A stretch of DNA of 64,000 bases from Halomonas sp. A40-4. Lineage in GTDB: Bacteria; Pseudomonadota; Gammaproteobacteria; Pseudomonadales; Halomonadaceae. Shown here piece by piece: positions 54,580 through 62,075 of the stretch. Location of the stretch: assembly GCF_015767635.1 (NCBI RefSeq), contig NZ_CP065230.1:4030001-4094000 (forward strand). The letters are read 5' to 3'. The translations under genes were made by a program, and so were the position numbers. Positions within the stretch are counted from its first letter, which is position 1; each line of letters opens with the position of its first letter. The notes beneath the pieces are model-generated. The model searched no databases. It saw nothing but the letters and a program-made list of their open reading frames with translations, and was not told the DNA's origin.

Positions 54580-54870
54580 TATAATACTTACCCGTCAGTG
54601 ACGCATGTCAAAATCCCAGGGAAACCCTATCCCTGGATATGCCAATCGCCCCAGTTTCCTGGCGAATGAGGTGTCACTCACTTTTCCGGGAAATTCCGTT
54701 TTCGATCCGTACAAGACACCGCGACGCGATGACGTCACGGTTTCGCTGCACCTCATCTCACAGCGATGTAAAACATTACGTCGTCCCGACTCGTCATCCT
54801 GGAATCCATCGGGCGGATGTTCTGAAACATGTTCAGGAAGCCGGCGGAGGCCGCAAACCCCGGCTTTTTT
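54580..54870 (+). ncRNA. Candidate small RNA transcription unit
   Basis: It is bounded by a TATAAT box (54580-54585; a weak TTATGT -35 16 bases upstream) and the terminator stem AGCCGG/CCGGCT with T6 (54839-54870). The expected transcript from about 54592 is near 280 bases and includes a stem around CCAGGG/CCCTGG (54616-54636). A 91-codon frame from 54605 would run through the terminator and has no ribosome binding site, so an RNA is more likely. No known RNA family is recognised. Confidence 0.35.
54839..54870 (+). terminator. Rho-independent terminator
   Basis: Stem AGCCGG (54839-54844) / CCGGCT (54860-54865) followed by a run of six T (54865-54870). It terminates a plus-strand transcript from the intergenic region. 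Confidence 0.6.
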
Positions 54871-55024
54871 CCGTAGCTGACGTATACCCCGATGATCCAG
54901 CGGGTGTGTCGCCCAGGATTCTGCCCGTTGTCGATTCAACCGAATCTTAAACCTGTACTACCTCCTTGAAGCCCCAAACGGACGGCTTCGTTCTCATGTC
55001 TTTCCCGATGGAGGAGGTAGTGTC

Positions 55025-55357
55025 ATGTCCATGTCTTGTCCCAGCTGTAGCGCGTCGCGGGTGGTGTCGCGCCATCATGGGCGAAAGGTAGGAGGCTCCA
55101 CGGGGGCGGTGGCCGGTACCGCTAGTGGAGCAGCCGGTGCCTGGAGTGGCGCCGAGGCCGGTGCCCTGGTGGGCGCAGTCGGTGGTCCGGTAGGGATCGC
55201 CGTCGGCAGCATCGCCGGAGCAGTCTTTGGTGGACTGATCGGCGGCACCGCGGGTGGCGTCGCCGGGGCTCGTCTGGGTAGCGAGCTGGACAACCAGATG
55301 CTCGACAATCTCGAGTGCCGCGCTTGCGGCCATACCTTTCGCCCCCACGTCGACTGA
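55025..55357 (+). CDS. Glycine-zipper protein with split zinc ribbon
   Basis: A 110-residue protein: CPSC near the N-terminus (MSCPSCSASRVV), a central glycine-zipper of about 70 residues (GxxxG repeats such as AGALVGAVGGPVG and GGLIGGTAGGVAG) and a second cysteine pair CRACGHTF at the end. The two CxxC pairs could make one zinc ribbon interrupted by membrane-inserting glycine-zipper helices. Many plasmids and ICEs carry such genes near DUF932; the role is unknown. Confidence 0.75.
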   Translation: MSMSCPSCSASRVVSRHHGRKVGGSTGAVAGTASGAAGAWSGAEAGALVGAVGGPVGIAVGSIAGAVFGGLIGGTAGGVAGARLGSELDNQMLDNLECRACGHTFRPHVD

Positions 55358-55437
55358 TCCCTCATTACAAGCTCTCGCGCCTCCATCACTGCTTTGGTGG
55401 TGGCCCCTCGAATCTCTTTCTCAACATGCTCACGGTT

Positions 55438-55463
55438 GGCCCGCTTTCTTTGGAGAGCGGGCC
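55438..55463. other. Hairpin in the DUF932 gene leader
   Basis: GGCCCGCT (55438-55445) and AGCGGGCC (55456-55463) form a perfect 8-bp stem 35 bases before the DUF932 start. There is no T-run, so it is more likely to be an mRNA structure than a terminator. Confidence 0.45.
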
Positions 55464-55498
55464 GTTATGCCGTGTTCGTCTCTCAAGGAGCTATAGCT

Positions 55499-56467
55499 AT
55501 GGCACATCAAATCGAACACATGGCTTACGTCGGTGACACCCCCTGGCATGGGCTGGGACAGCAACTGTCTCGTCATCAACCACTAGAGGTCTGGCGGCAG
55601 CAAGCTGGCATGGACTGGCACATTGATGAATCCCCGGTGCGTTTCATTGCCGATGGCGCGGGCCACCTGGGAAGCATCCACTCTTTCCCGGAGCAGAAGG
55701 TGCTCTACCGCTCCGATACCAAGGATCCGCTGTCGGTCGTCTCCCAGCGTTACAAGGTGGTGCAGCCGGAAGAGGTGCTGGAGTTCTACCGTGATCTGAC
55801 CGAATACGCGGGTTATGAGCTCGAGACCGCCGGGGTGCTCAAGGGCGGTCGCAAGTTCTGGGCACTGGCCCGCAGCGGCCTGGGTGCCGCCCTGAAGGGG
55901 CAGGACCAGGTCAACGATTACCTGCTGTTGGCGACGTCCTGCGATGGCTCTCTGGCCACCGTCGCTATGCCGACCTCGGTGCGGGTGGTCTGCAACAACA
56001 CTCTGTCCATCGCCGTGGACGGCATGTCGCAAGGAGTGAAGGTGCCGCACAGCACTGAGTTTCGGCCGCAGCTGGTCAAGCAGCAGCTGGGTATCTCCGT
56101 GTCCCAGTGGGACGACTTCATGTATCGCCTGAAGACCCTGGCCGAGCGCAAGGTTAGCCAGGAGGAGGCGAGGACCTACTTCCAGTCGGTGATCTGCAAC
56201 GCCGAGGCGCCGCTGGAGGATCCGTCCAAGCTGCCCAACGTTCGCGCCCTCAACCGCGCCCAGAAGCTCTATCAGGGTGAAGGGCGGGGCTCTCGGCTGT
56301 GCACGGCGCAAGGCACCGCCTGGGGGCTACTCAACGCGGTCACAGAGTACGTGGATCACGAGAAGCGCGCCCGTAGCAACGACTATCGCATGGACTGCGC
56401 CTGGTTCGGCCAGGGCGCCGGCCTCAAGGACAAAGCGTTAGAGTCCGCCCTTGCGCTGGTGGCCTGA
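55499..56467 (+). CDS. DUF932 (phage/plasmid-like) protein
   Basis: A 322-residue protein of the DUF932 family: GDTPWHGLGQQLS near the N-terminus, then SVVSQRYKVVQPEEVLEFYRDL, and MPTSVRVVCNNTLSIAV in the middle. It is widespread in ICEs, plasmids and phages, often near recombination genes, as here with ERF and YqaJ. The start is set by AAGGAG. The biochemical function is unknown. Confidence 0.9.
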   Translation: MAHQIEHMAYVGDTPWHGLGQQLSRHQPLEVWRQQAGMDWHIDESPVRFIADGAGHLGSIHSFPEQKVLYRSDTKDPLSVVSQRYKVVQPEEVLEFYRDLTEYAGYELETAGVLKGGRKFWALARSGLGAALKGQDQVNDYLLLATSCDGSLATVAMPTSVRVVCNNTLSIAVDGMSQGVKVPHSTEFRPQLVKQQLGISVSQWDDFMYRLKTLAERKVSQEEARTYFQSVICNAEAPLEDPSKLPNVRALNRAQKLYQGEGRGSRLCTAQGTAWGLLNAVTEYVDHEKRARSNDYRMDCAWFGQGAGLKDKALESALALVA

Positions 56468-56516
56468 ACGGGGTCCTAAGCTCTCCCTACCTCGCCTTTT
56501 CCCTACCACGGCATAG

Positions 56517-56546
56517 CGCCCGGCCCCTCAAAGGCCGGGCGTTTTT
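56517..56546 (+). terminator. Rho-independent terminator after the DUF932 gene
   Basis: Perfect 9-bp stem CGCCCGGCC (56517-56525) / GGCCGGGCG (56533-56541), 7-base loop and T5. It lies between the DUF932 gene and the 61-residue gene at 56563, so the downstream genes need read-through or their own promoter. Confidence 0.85.
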
Positions 56547-56562
56547 GTTTTTGGAGGTACCG

Positions 56563-56748
56563 ATGCAACCGCTCATGACATTCGAGATCTGCCATGCCCT
56601 GACCCAGCTGACGCGTCAGTTGCTGGAGGCTCGCGAGCAATCGACCGAGACCCACGTGCTGGCCAAGGGCCAGGTCTATCGCGTGGCCGTGTCCCTGGAG
56701 CCGGTCCCGACCGAGGAGCTCCCTGAAGTCATCCAACGCTATCGATAA
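56563..56748 (+). CDS. Small hypothetical protein
   Basis: A 61-residue protein with a GGAGGT site five bases from the ATG. It is mostly helical (FEICHALTQLTRQLLEAREQ), with no recognised domain. It is 11 bases before the ERF gene, so it may be a co-expressed recombination accessory. Confidence 0.6.
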   Translation: MQPLMTFEICHALTQLTRQLLEAREQSTETHVLAKGQVYRVAVSLEPVPTEELPEVIQRYR

Positions 56749-56759
56749 CGGAGGCCATC

Positions 56760-57497
56760 ATGGCAACCCACATTCATCCCAAGACCGCCGAGCAGGCACC
56801 GATCGCTCAAACCACCCAGGACAGCACCGCGATTATCCAGGTGATCGAGCGGGCCGCCCTCAATCCCGAGGTCGACATCGACAAGATGGAGCGCCTGCTG
56901 CAAATGCAGGAGCGGGTGCTCGACCGGCAGGCGCTGATGGCCTATAGCGCCGCCATGGCGGCCATGCAGACTGAGCTGCCGAGCATCGCCGAACGCGGCA
57001 AGACTAACAACGGCCACTACGCCACCCTCGAGGACATCGTCGATACCGTGCGGCCGATCATGAAGAAGCACGGCTTCGCGGTGAGCTTCCGTATTCAGAC
57101 CCAGGAACGCGGCATTCAGGTGACCGGCGTGCTGATGCACCAGGACGGTCATCGTGAAGAAACCAGCATGCTGTTGCCGGCCGATACCAGCGGCAGCAAG
57201 AACGCCGTGCAGGCCTTCGGCTCCTCCACCAGCTACGGCAAGCGCTACATACTTTGCGCCCTGCTTAACATCACTACCCGCGGCCAGGAGGACAACGGTC
57301 ACGCCGCCGCCCCGGTCAAGCTGGTCACACCCTTCCAGGCCGGACAGATCCGGCAGCTGATCGCCGCCTGTCCCCCGGCGACTCAGGAATGGTTCGTCGG
57401 CAAGTACGCCGAGGCCGAGCAGGTACCGCGCAGCGACTTCGACAAGCTGCGTGCCTCCCTGCAGAAGCGGGCGCAGCCCAACCATCAACATCACTGA
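56760..57497 (+). CDS. ERF-family single-strand annealing protein
   Basis: A 245-residue recombinase of the ERF superfamily: LMAYSAAMAAMQTELPSIAERGKTNNGHYATLEDIVDTVRPIMKKHGFAVSF and the later FGSSTSYGKRYILCALLNITT. It anneals complementary single strands. It is followed by a YqaJ exonuclease, so the pair makes a Red/RecET-like system. The start has a GGAGG site. Confidence 0.92.
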   Translation: MATHIHPKTAEQAPIAQTTQDSTAIIQVIERAALNPEVDIDKMERLLQMQERVLDRQALMAYSAAMAAMQTELPSIAERGKTNNGHYATLEDIVDTVRPIMKKHGFAVSFRIQTQERGIQVTGVLMHQDGHREETSMLLPADTSGSKNAVQAFGSSTSYGKRYILCALLNITTRGQEDNGHAAAPVKLVTPFQAGQIRQLIAACPPATQEWFVGKYAEAEQVPRSDFDKLRASLQKRAQPNHQHH

Positions 57498-57557
57498 CCG
57501 GCCGGCGAGGGGCCTCCCCTCTCTGGCCTATGCCGTGTCATCGAGAAGGAGATCGTC

Positions 57558-58169
57558 ATGCAGATCCTGACACTGGAACAGGGCACGCCCGAGTGGCATG
57601 CCGCCCGTCTCGGCATCGTCACCATGTCCGAGCTGAAGACTCTGCTGGTCAAGGGCAAGGGGCCGGGAGGCTTCGGTACCGGTGCGATGAGCTACATGCA
57701 TCAGCTGATCGGCGAGCGCATCACCGGCGAGCCCTCCGATGCCTTCCAGGGCAACGCTCACACCCAGCGCGGTCATGAGCTGGAACCCGTGGCCCGGGAG
57801 CTCTATCACGAGGCCGCCGGCCTGCCCCAACTGGAGCAGGTCGGCATCATCCTCAACCACGGGGTGGGCTACTCGCCCGACTGCCTGGTCGACAGCAATG
57901 GCCTGGTCGAAATCAAGACCAAGCTGCCCAAGTACCAGATCGAGCTATTGCTGGCCGACGAGCTGCCCCAGGAGCACGTCGCTCAGTGCCAAGGCGGGCT
58001 GTGGGTCAGCGAGCGGGAGTGGATCGACTTCGTCAGCTACTGGCCGGGCATGCCGCTGTTCGTGAAGCGTGCCTACCGGGACGAGACGATGATCCGCACC
58101 ATTGCCAAGCGGGTTGAGGCCTTCTACGAGGAGCTTGATCGTCGCATGGCCATGGTCATGGCGGCCTGA
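57558..58169 (+). CDS. YqaJ-family viral recombinase exonuclease
   Basis: A 203-residue PD-(D/E)XK exonuclease like lambda Exo: GTPEWHAARLGIVTMSE, HTQRGHELEPVARELY, and the catalytic GYSPDCLVDSNGLVEIKTKLP (D, E and K). It should resect DNA ends for the ERF annealase upstream. It ends the plus-strand recombination operon. Confidence 0.92.
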   Translation: MQILTLEQGTPEWHAARLGIVTMSELKTLLVKGKGPGGFGTGAMSYMHQLIGERITGEPSDAFQGNAHTQRGHELEPVARELYHEAAGLPQLEQVGIILNHGVGYSPDCLVDSNGLVEIKTKLPKYQIELLLADELPQEHVAQCQGGLWVSEREWIDFVSYWPGMPLFVKRAYRDETMIRTIAKRVEAFYEELDRRMAMVMAA

Positions 58170-58271
58170 TGCCTGATGAAAACCTGGTGGATTTACACAC
58201 CTAGTGGTTGGCAGTGAGGAGGTAGTGTCCTTCGCTGAGAGGGGATGCCGTTGAAAAAATAACATGATAAT

Positions 58272-58307
58272 GCCGACACAGCTTCCTGCTTAGGAAGCTG
58301 TGTCGGC
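58272..58307. other. Perfect 15-bp inverted repeat between yqaJ and alpA
   Basis: GCCGACACAGCTTCC and its exact complement (58293-58307) are separated by six bases. It lies between two convergent genes, so a two-way terminator is the simplest reading, but no T-run follows directly on either strand. A protein-binding or recombination site is possible. Confidence 0.65.
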
Positions 58308-58382
58308 TGGTGGAGCGGTATTTTTTTAGTCGGCGGGAATGTTGCGGCTAGGTGGAATGACGAGCGTGTTTTTTTACCCTGT

Positions 58383-58568
58383 TTATGCAAGGTCTCTTTC
58401 GGCTATTTTTTCTAGGATCCAGTCCTGAATTTCTTCCTCTACCCAGGCGACATTTCTTTCTCCCAAGGATACTGGTTTTGGGAATCTTTCTTCGGAAATG
58501 TATTTGTAAATGGTGGAGCGTGCAAGACCTGTAAGGCTGGTGACATCTTTAAGCTTGATTAGTCTCAT
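58383..58568 (-). CDS. alpA: AlpA-family regulator
   Basis: A 61-residue winged-helix/MerR-like protein (MRLIKLKDVTSLTGLARSTIYKYISEERFPKPVSLGERNVAWVEEEIQDWI). AlpA proteins act as excisionases or activators of the integrase in P4-like islands. It lies next to the integrase in the same orientation, so it probably controls excision. Confidence 0.9.
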   Translation of the reverse strand: MRLIKLKDVTSLTGLARSTIYKYISEERFPKPVSLGERNVAWVEEEIQDWILEKIAERDLA

Positions 58569-58629
58569 GGCGCTTTCTCCAAAATTGGCTCATGAGATGT
58601 TGTTGGTGTGTAGAAATTTACGTTGTGAG

Positions 58630-59850
58630 TTAGGGAAGATTTATTGCAGGGCCAAGAAGGTTTGCGACCTTGATAATCGCTTCTTTTCGCTCGTCGAAGT
58701 AGTCGTAACGGTCGTAGATGCCTTCGACGCCCTTGAGCTTGTGATTCAAGCAACGCTCCGCGACATGCCCCGGTACACCAACCGCAGCGAGTAAGCTGCG
58801 GCAGGTGCGGCGCAGATCATGCACAGTAAACTCGGTGATATCGCCCATCCGGTTCTCTGGTTGCGGCTTCTTGCCAGGCTCCTTGCCAAATAGCTTGGCA
58901 ATGGCACGATTCAGCGTGTCTTTGCCCATGTGGGCCCGCTTACTGCTGCGGCGATTAGGAAAGACATAGTCCGAGCCGCAGGCACGGATCTTGAGCTCTT
59001 CCAGCCAGCCGATGGTTTGCGGTGGGAGGGGAATGACGATCCCGGCGCCTGTCTTGCTGCGCTCACCGCTCAGGTTCCACCGGCCGTTCTTCAGGTCAAA
59101 TTCTGACCACTGGGCTTCGGTAAGTTCGGTCTTACGTACCCCCAGGACGAGCAGTAGCGCGCAGGCGAGGTAGTTGTCGCGGCTGAAGCTGTCGCTATTG
59201 TCTCTGAAGGCTTGGAAAACGTTGCGAATCTCATCGAGGCTCAAAACCCTATCGCGGCTTTTCTCAATACCGCCTGCGTCGTTGACGTTGAAGGCTGATG
59301 CTGGGTTGTAGGTTAAAATTCCCAGTTTTATGGCGTGGTTGAACATCTGTTTAAGATACATCAGTGTGTCATTAGCTATTGTCGGCCTACCACTATTTGT
59401 TACTCGTCTAATTATTTCACGGATATCAATTGGGGTGACAGCATCCAGCGATCTACCCCCGATGAGGGGCGCCACTTCTTTTTTGTATATCCGCTTTGGA
59501 ATAGCTGGGTGCTTGAGTCTTCTCTCTAGCTCCGGGTACCAGTCAGCAAACAGGTCCTCCACTGTCCTGATCAAGGCCTGGCTATCGCGTTTGCGTTCCT
59601 CGATGGGGTCAAGGCCTTCGCGTATAGACTTCTGGTTTTCAACCGCTTTCGTCCGAGCCTCGGCGAGAGAGAGGTGGGCATGTTTGCCCAGCGTCATCTC
59701 ACGCCGCTTGCCAAACAGCGTGTATCGCAACATCCAGTAAGGAGTTCCTTTCCTCGGTATCATCAGGTACAGACCGTTGCCGTCGCTGTAGCGCCCTGCT
59801 TTACCCTCCTTGACAAGCGACTGGCTCTTCTTGGCGGTAAGGCTTCCCAT
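58630..59850 (-). CDS. Tyrosine integrase (P4-like, DUF4102 type)
   Basis: A 406-residue recombinase: N-terminal DUF4102 arm-binding region (SLVKEGKAGRYSDGNGLYLMIPRKGTPYW), core-binding domain and the catalytic region with R (LLVLGVRKTELTEAQW), HxxR (FTVHDLRRTCRSLL) and the last Y (GIYDRYDYF). It catalyses insertion at the yicC 3' end, which is 376 bases from its start. The palindrome CAAACGACCGTTTG (59882-59895) before its start may be an operator. Confidence 0.94.
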   Translation of the reverse strand: MGSLTAKKSQSLVKEGKAGRYSDGNGLYLMIPRKGTPYWMLRYTLFGKRREMTLGKHAHLSLAEARTKAVENQKSIREGLDPIEERKRDSQALIRTVEDLFADWYPELERRLKHPAIPKRIYKKEVAPLIGGRSLDAVTPIDIREIIRRVTNSGRPTIANDTLMYLKQMFNHAIKLGILTYNPASAFNVNDAGGIEKSRDRVLSLDEIRNVFQAFRDNSDSFSRDNYLACALLLVLGVRKTELTEAQWSEFDLKNGRWNLSGERSKTGAGIVIPLPPQTIGWLEELKIRACGSDYVFPNRRSSKRAHMGKDTLNRAIAKLFGKEPGKKPQPENRMGDITEFTVHDLRRTCRSLLAAVGVPGHVAERCLNHKLKGVEGIYDRYDYFDERKEAIIKVANLLGPAINLP

Positions 59851-59881
59851 TATTTCCTCTCGTCCCCCGTTGAAAATAAAA

Positions 59882-59895
59882 CAAACGACCGTTTG
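59882..59895. promoter_or_regulatory. Palindrome upstream of the integrase
   Basis: CAAACG AC CGTTTG is a perfect dyad 31 bases from the integrase start. It may be a site for AlpA or for the integrase's own control. This is inferred from position only. Confidence 0.4.
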
Positions 59896-60142
59896 ATAGC
59901 TGCTCGGGCTAGGCTTGGGCTAGATAGGCGGCTCAATGTCATATGAGCTCGTCACTGGCGCCCAGTGGACCTTTTTGCAACGGCATTTAGAGTGCCAGCG
60001 GGCACCTCCCCCACTTTCTCCCGGTCATGCACTCGGATCGACATGGTTGGGGAGTATCTGTAAGGGTATGTGTCGGAGGGAGGAGAGGCAATGCTTTTTC
60101 TCCCCGGATTACTCCCCGATATGATCTGGATTTCCGGAGGGG

Positions 60143-60223
60143 TTGGTGGACCTTGGTGGACTTCTTATGTCTTTTTTTCTTTGAAAAACAATAGTTTAAT
60201 GGTTTTTGATGGCCTTTGGTGGA
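60143..60223. repeat. Three direct TTGGTGGA repeats (candidate integrase arm sites)
   Basis: TTGGTGGA occurs at 60143-60150, 60153-60160 and 60216-60223, the last six bases from the attachment core. The first two are one helical turn apart. This layout is typical of arm-type binding sites of tyrosine integrases. The rest of the 59851-60225 gap has no gene. Confidence 0.6.
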
Positions 60224-60225
60224 TG

Positions 60226-61104
60226 CTACTCGATATTCTGGATCTGTTCCCGCATCTGCTCGATCAGCACCTTTAACTCGACCGCGCAGCGGGTCGTCTC
60301 GGCGACGACGGATTTAGACGAGAGCGTGTTGGCTTCGCGGTTGAGTTCCTGCATCAGGAAATCCAGACGACGGCCTTTTGGGCCTTTTTGTTTCAGTTGA
60401 CGACTGACTTCGTCGACATGCGCCGTCAGGCGGTCCAGTTCTTCGTCCACATCGGCCTTTTGCGCCACCAGCACCAGCTCAGCTTCAAGGCGTTGGGGAT
60501 CGAGGTCGGTCTTGGCGACCTCTAAACGCTCCAGCAGGAGGCGGCGCTGGCGCTCAAGAATCTGCGGCAGGAGGCTGCGCACGGTGGCGACCTGCTCGCT
60601 TACGGCGGCAAGCCGGGTGGTGATCATGACGGCGAGTTTCTCTCCCTCCCGGGCGCGGGCGTCAATGAGCTCATCCAGCGCCTGGTCGAACAGCGCCTTG
60701 GCAGCCGAGGTAATGGCCTCCTGATCCAGGTGCTGGGTTTCCATGACGCCGGGCTGGTTGAGTAGCGCAAGGGTAGTCGGCGGCACGGCACTGGGCACCT
60801 GCTGTTGAATAGCCGCCAGTGCGTCGGCAATCTCTTTTAGCCGCTTAGCATTCACGGCGGGCGCCTGATGGGCCTCGGTGGCCTCAAAGCGCAGGCTACA
60901 CTCGACTTTTCCTCGTGCCAGGCGGGTACGCAGCGTTTCACGAAGCGTCGGCTCCAGGTCGCGCAGGACATCGGGCAGGCGGAAATGGGGCTCTAAATAA
61001 CGCTGGTTCACCGAGCGGATTTCCACCTGCAAGGTGCCAAAAGGCGCAACCTGCTCGGCGCGGGCGAAGGCGGTCATGCTGTGTACGCGACTGGAAGCGG
61101 CCAT
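60226..61104 (-). CDS. yicC: YicC family endoribonuclease
   Basis: A 292-residue protein of the YicC/YloC family: HSMTAFARAEQ at the start, VEIRSVNQRYLEPHFRLPDVLRDLEP, and the C-terminal KGPKGRRLDFLMQELNREANTLSSKS. E. coli YicC is an RNase acting on small RNA. The last six codons form the island attachment site, so the reading frame is preserved after insertion. In relatives gmk follows it directly. Confidence 0.94.
   Translation of the reverse strand: MAASSRVHSMTAFARAEQVAPFGTLQVEIRSVNQRYLEPHFRLPDVLRDLEPTLRETLRTRLARGKVECSLRFEATEAHQAPAVNAKRLKEIADALAAIQQQVPSAVPPTTLALLNQPGVMETQHLDQEAITSAAKALFDQALDELIDARAREGEKLAVMITTRLAAVSEQVATVRSLLPQILERQRRLLLERLEVAKTDLDPQRLEAELVLVAQKADVDEELDRLTAHVDEVSRQLKQKGPKGRRLDFLMQELNREANTLSSKSVVAETTRCAVELKVLIEQMREQIQNIE
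60229..60246. repeat. Right attachment site inside the yicC 3' end
   Basis: CTCGATATTCTGGATCTG is the last six codons of yicC (QIQNIE) on the minus strand. It pairs with 9714-9731. The integrase is next to it. Confidence 0.8.
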
Positions 61105-61236
61105 GGTTCATCCTGTTGGTCAAAAACGATTAATGATGCATTGCCAACAGTCTACCCGATAGGCCAATCAGCGCACGCCCAGACGTGTACAATGGGGGGC
61201 TTTTCCTAGTGACACGTTGATTGAGAGGTACTATTT

Positions 61237-61986
61237 GTGAGCAGTGCTAAGCGTCCTGATGTTGTGCGTCCCAGCGGTCGCGAGGCCGACCAGCTGCGTG
61301 ATATTCGCATAACCCGCGATTACACCCGCCATGCGGAAGGCTCCGTACTGGTGGAGTTTGGCGATACCAAGGTATTGTGTAATGCGAGCGTGGAAGCAGG
61401 CGTACCGCGCTGGCTGCGCGGCAAGAATCAGGGTTGGGTAACGGCCGAGTACGGCATGCTGCCCCGCGCGACCCACTCGCGCAGTGGCCGCGAGGCCACC
61501 CGCGGCAAGCAGGGTGGCCGTACGCTGGAGATTCAACGTTTGATTGGCCGCAGCCTGCGCGCCGCAGTGAATTTGAAGAAACTGGGCGAGTTCACCATTA
61601 CGCTGGATTGCGATGTCATCCAGGCCGACGGCGGGACCCGCACCGCAGCGATTACCGGCGGCTGCGTCGCGCTTGTGGATGCGATCCGCTACCTGCAGCG
61701 CGATAAAAAGATCAAAGGTGACCCCTTCAAGCAGTTGGTCAGCGCGATTTCGGTGGGTATCTACAAAGGCGTGCCGGTGCTGGACCTGGACTACCCGGAA
61801 GACAGCAAGGCCGACACCGATCTGAACGTGGTGATGACCGAAAGCAACGAGTTGATTGAAGTGCAGGGCACCGCCGAAGCAGGCGCCTTCAATCGTGCCG
61901 AGCTGAATGCCATGCTCGATCTCGCCGAGAAAGCCGGCGACGAGCTACGTGAAAAGCAGCGCGAAGCGCTGGGTATTCGAGGCTGA
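61237..61986 (+). CDS. rph: Ribonuclease PH
   Basis: A 249-residue phosphorolytic 3'-5' exoribonuclease for tRNA trimming: [54 protein letters not shown] and the full C-terminal ([18 protein letters not shown]). It starts with GTG after a GAGAGG site. It is divergent from yicC, the normal arrangement. Confidence 0.96.
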   Translation: MSSAKRPDVVRPSGREADQLRDIRITRDYTRHAEGSVLVEFGDTKVLCNASVEAGVPRWLRGKNQGWVTAEYGMLPRATHSRSGREATRGKQGGRTLEIQRLIGRSLRAAVNLKKLGEFTITLDCDVIQADGGTRTAAITGGCVALVDAIRYLQRDKKIKGDPFKQLVSAISVGIYKGVPVLDLDYPEDSKADTDLNVVMTESNELIEVQGTAEAGAFNRAELNAMLDLAEKAGDELREKQREALGIRG

Positions 61987-62010
61987 TAAGCGTTAGCCAC
62001 AACGCCACAT

Positions 62011-62028
62011 GCCGACCCAAGGGTCGGC
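62011..62028 (+). terminator. Hairpin downstream of rph
   Basis: GCCGACCC / GGGTCGGC is a perfect 8-bp dyad 25 bases past the rph stop. No T-run follows, so termination is only probable. It lies between the convergent rph and crc-like genes. Confidence 0.4.
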
Positions 62029-62075
62029 CTATGACGTGTCAGCTACGGACGGACGGCGACGCGGGAAGTACGCGC

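Larger units (their letters stand above)
54261..55024. other. Hairpin-rich intergenic region, possible origin and small RNA
   Basis: About 760 bases without a supported protein gene. A 9-bp hairpin (54453-54477, GGAGTGGTC stem) and an 8-bp one (54501-54526, GATGGGCT stem) lie upstream of the YfjJ gene. A perfect TATAAT lies at 54580-54585. A rho-independent terminator at 54839-54870 is on the plus strand. The open frames in between have no ribosome binding sites and no known domains. Confidence 0.5.

Noticed and set aside
54595..54939. A 114-codon minus-strand frame in the hairpin region
   Set aside because: It has no ribosome binding site and no domain, and it overlaps a terminator on the other strand.
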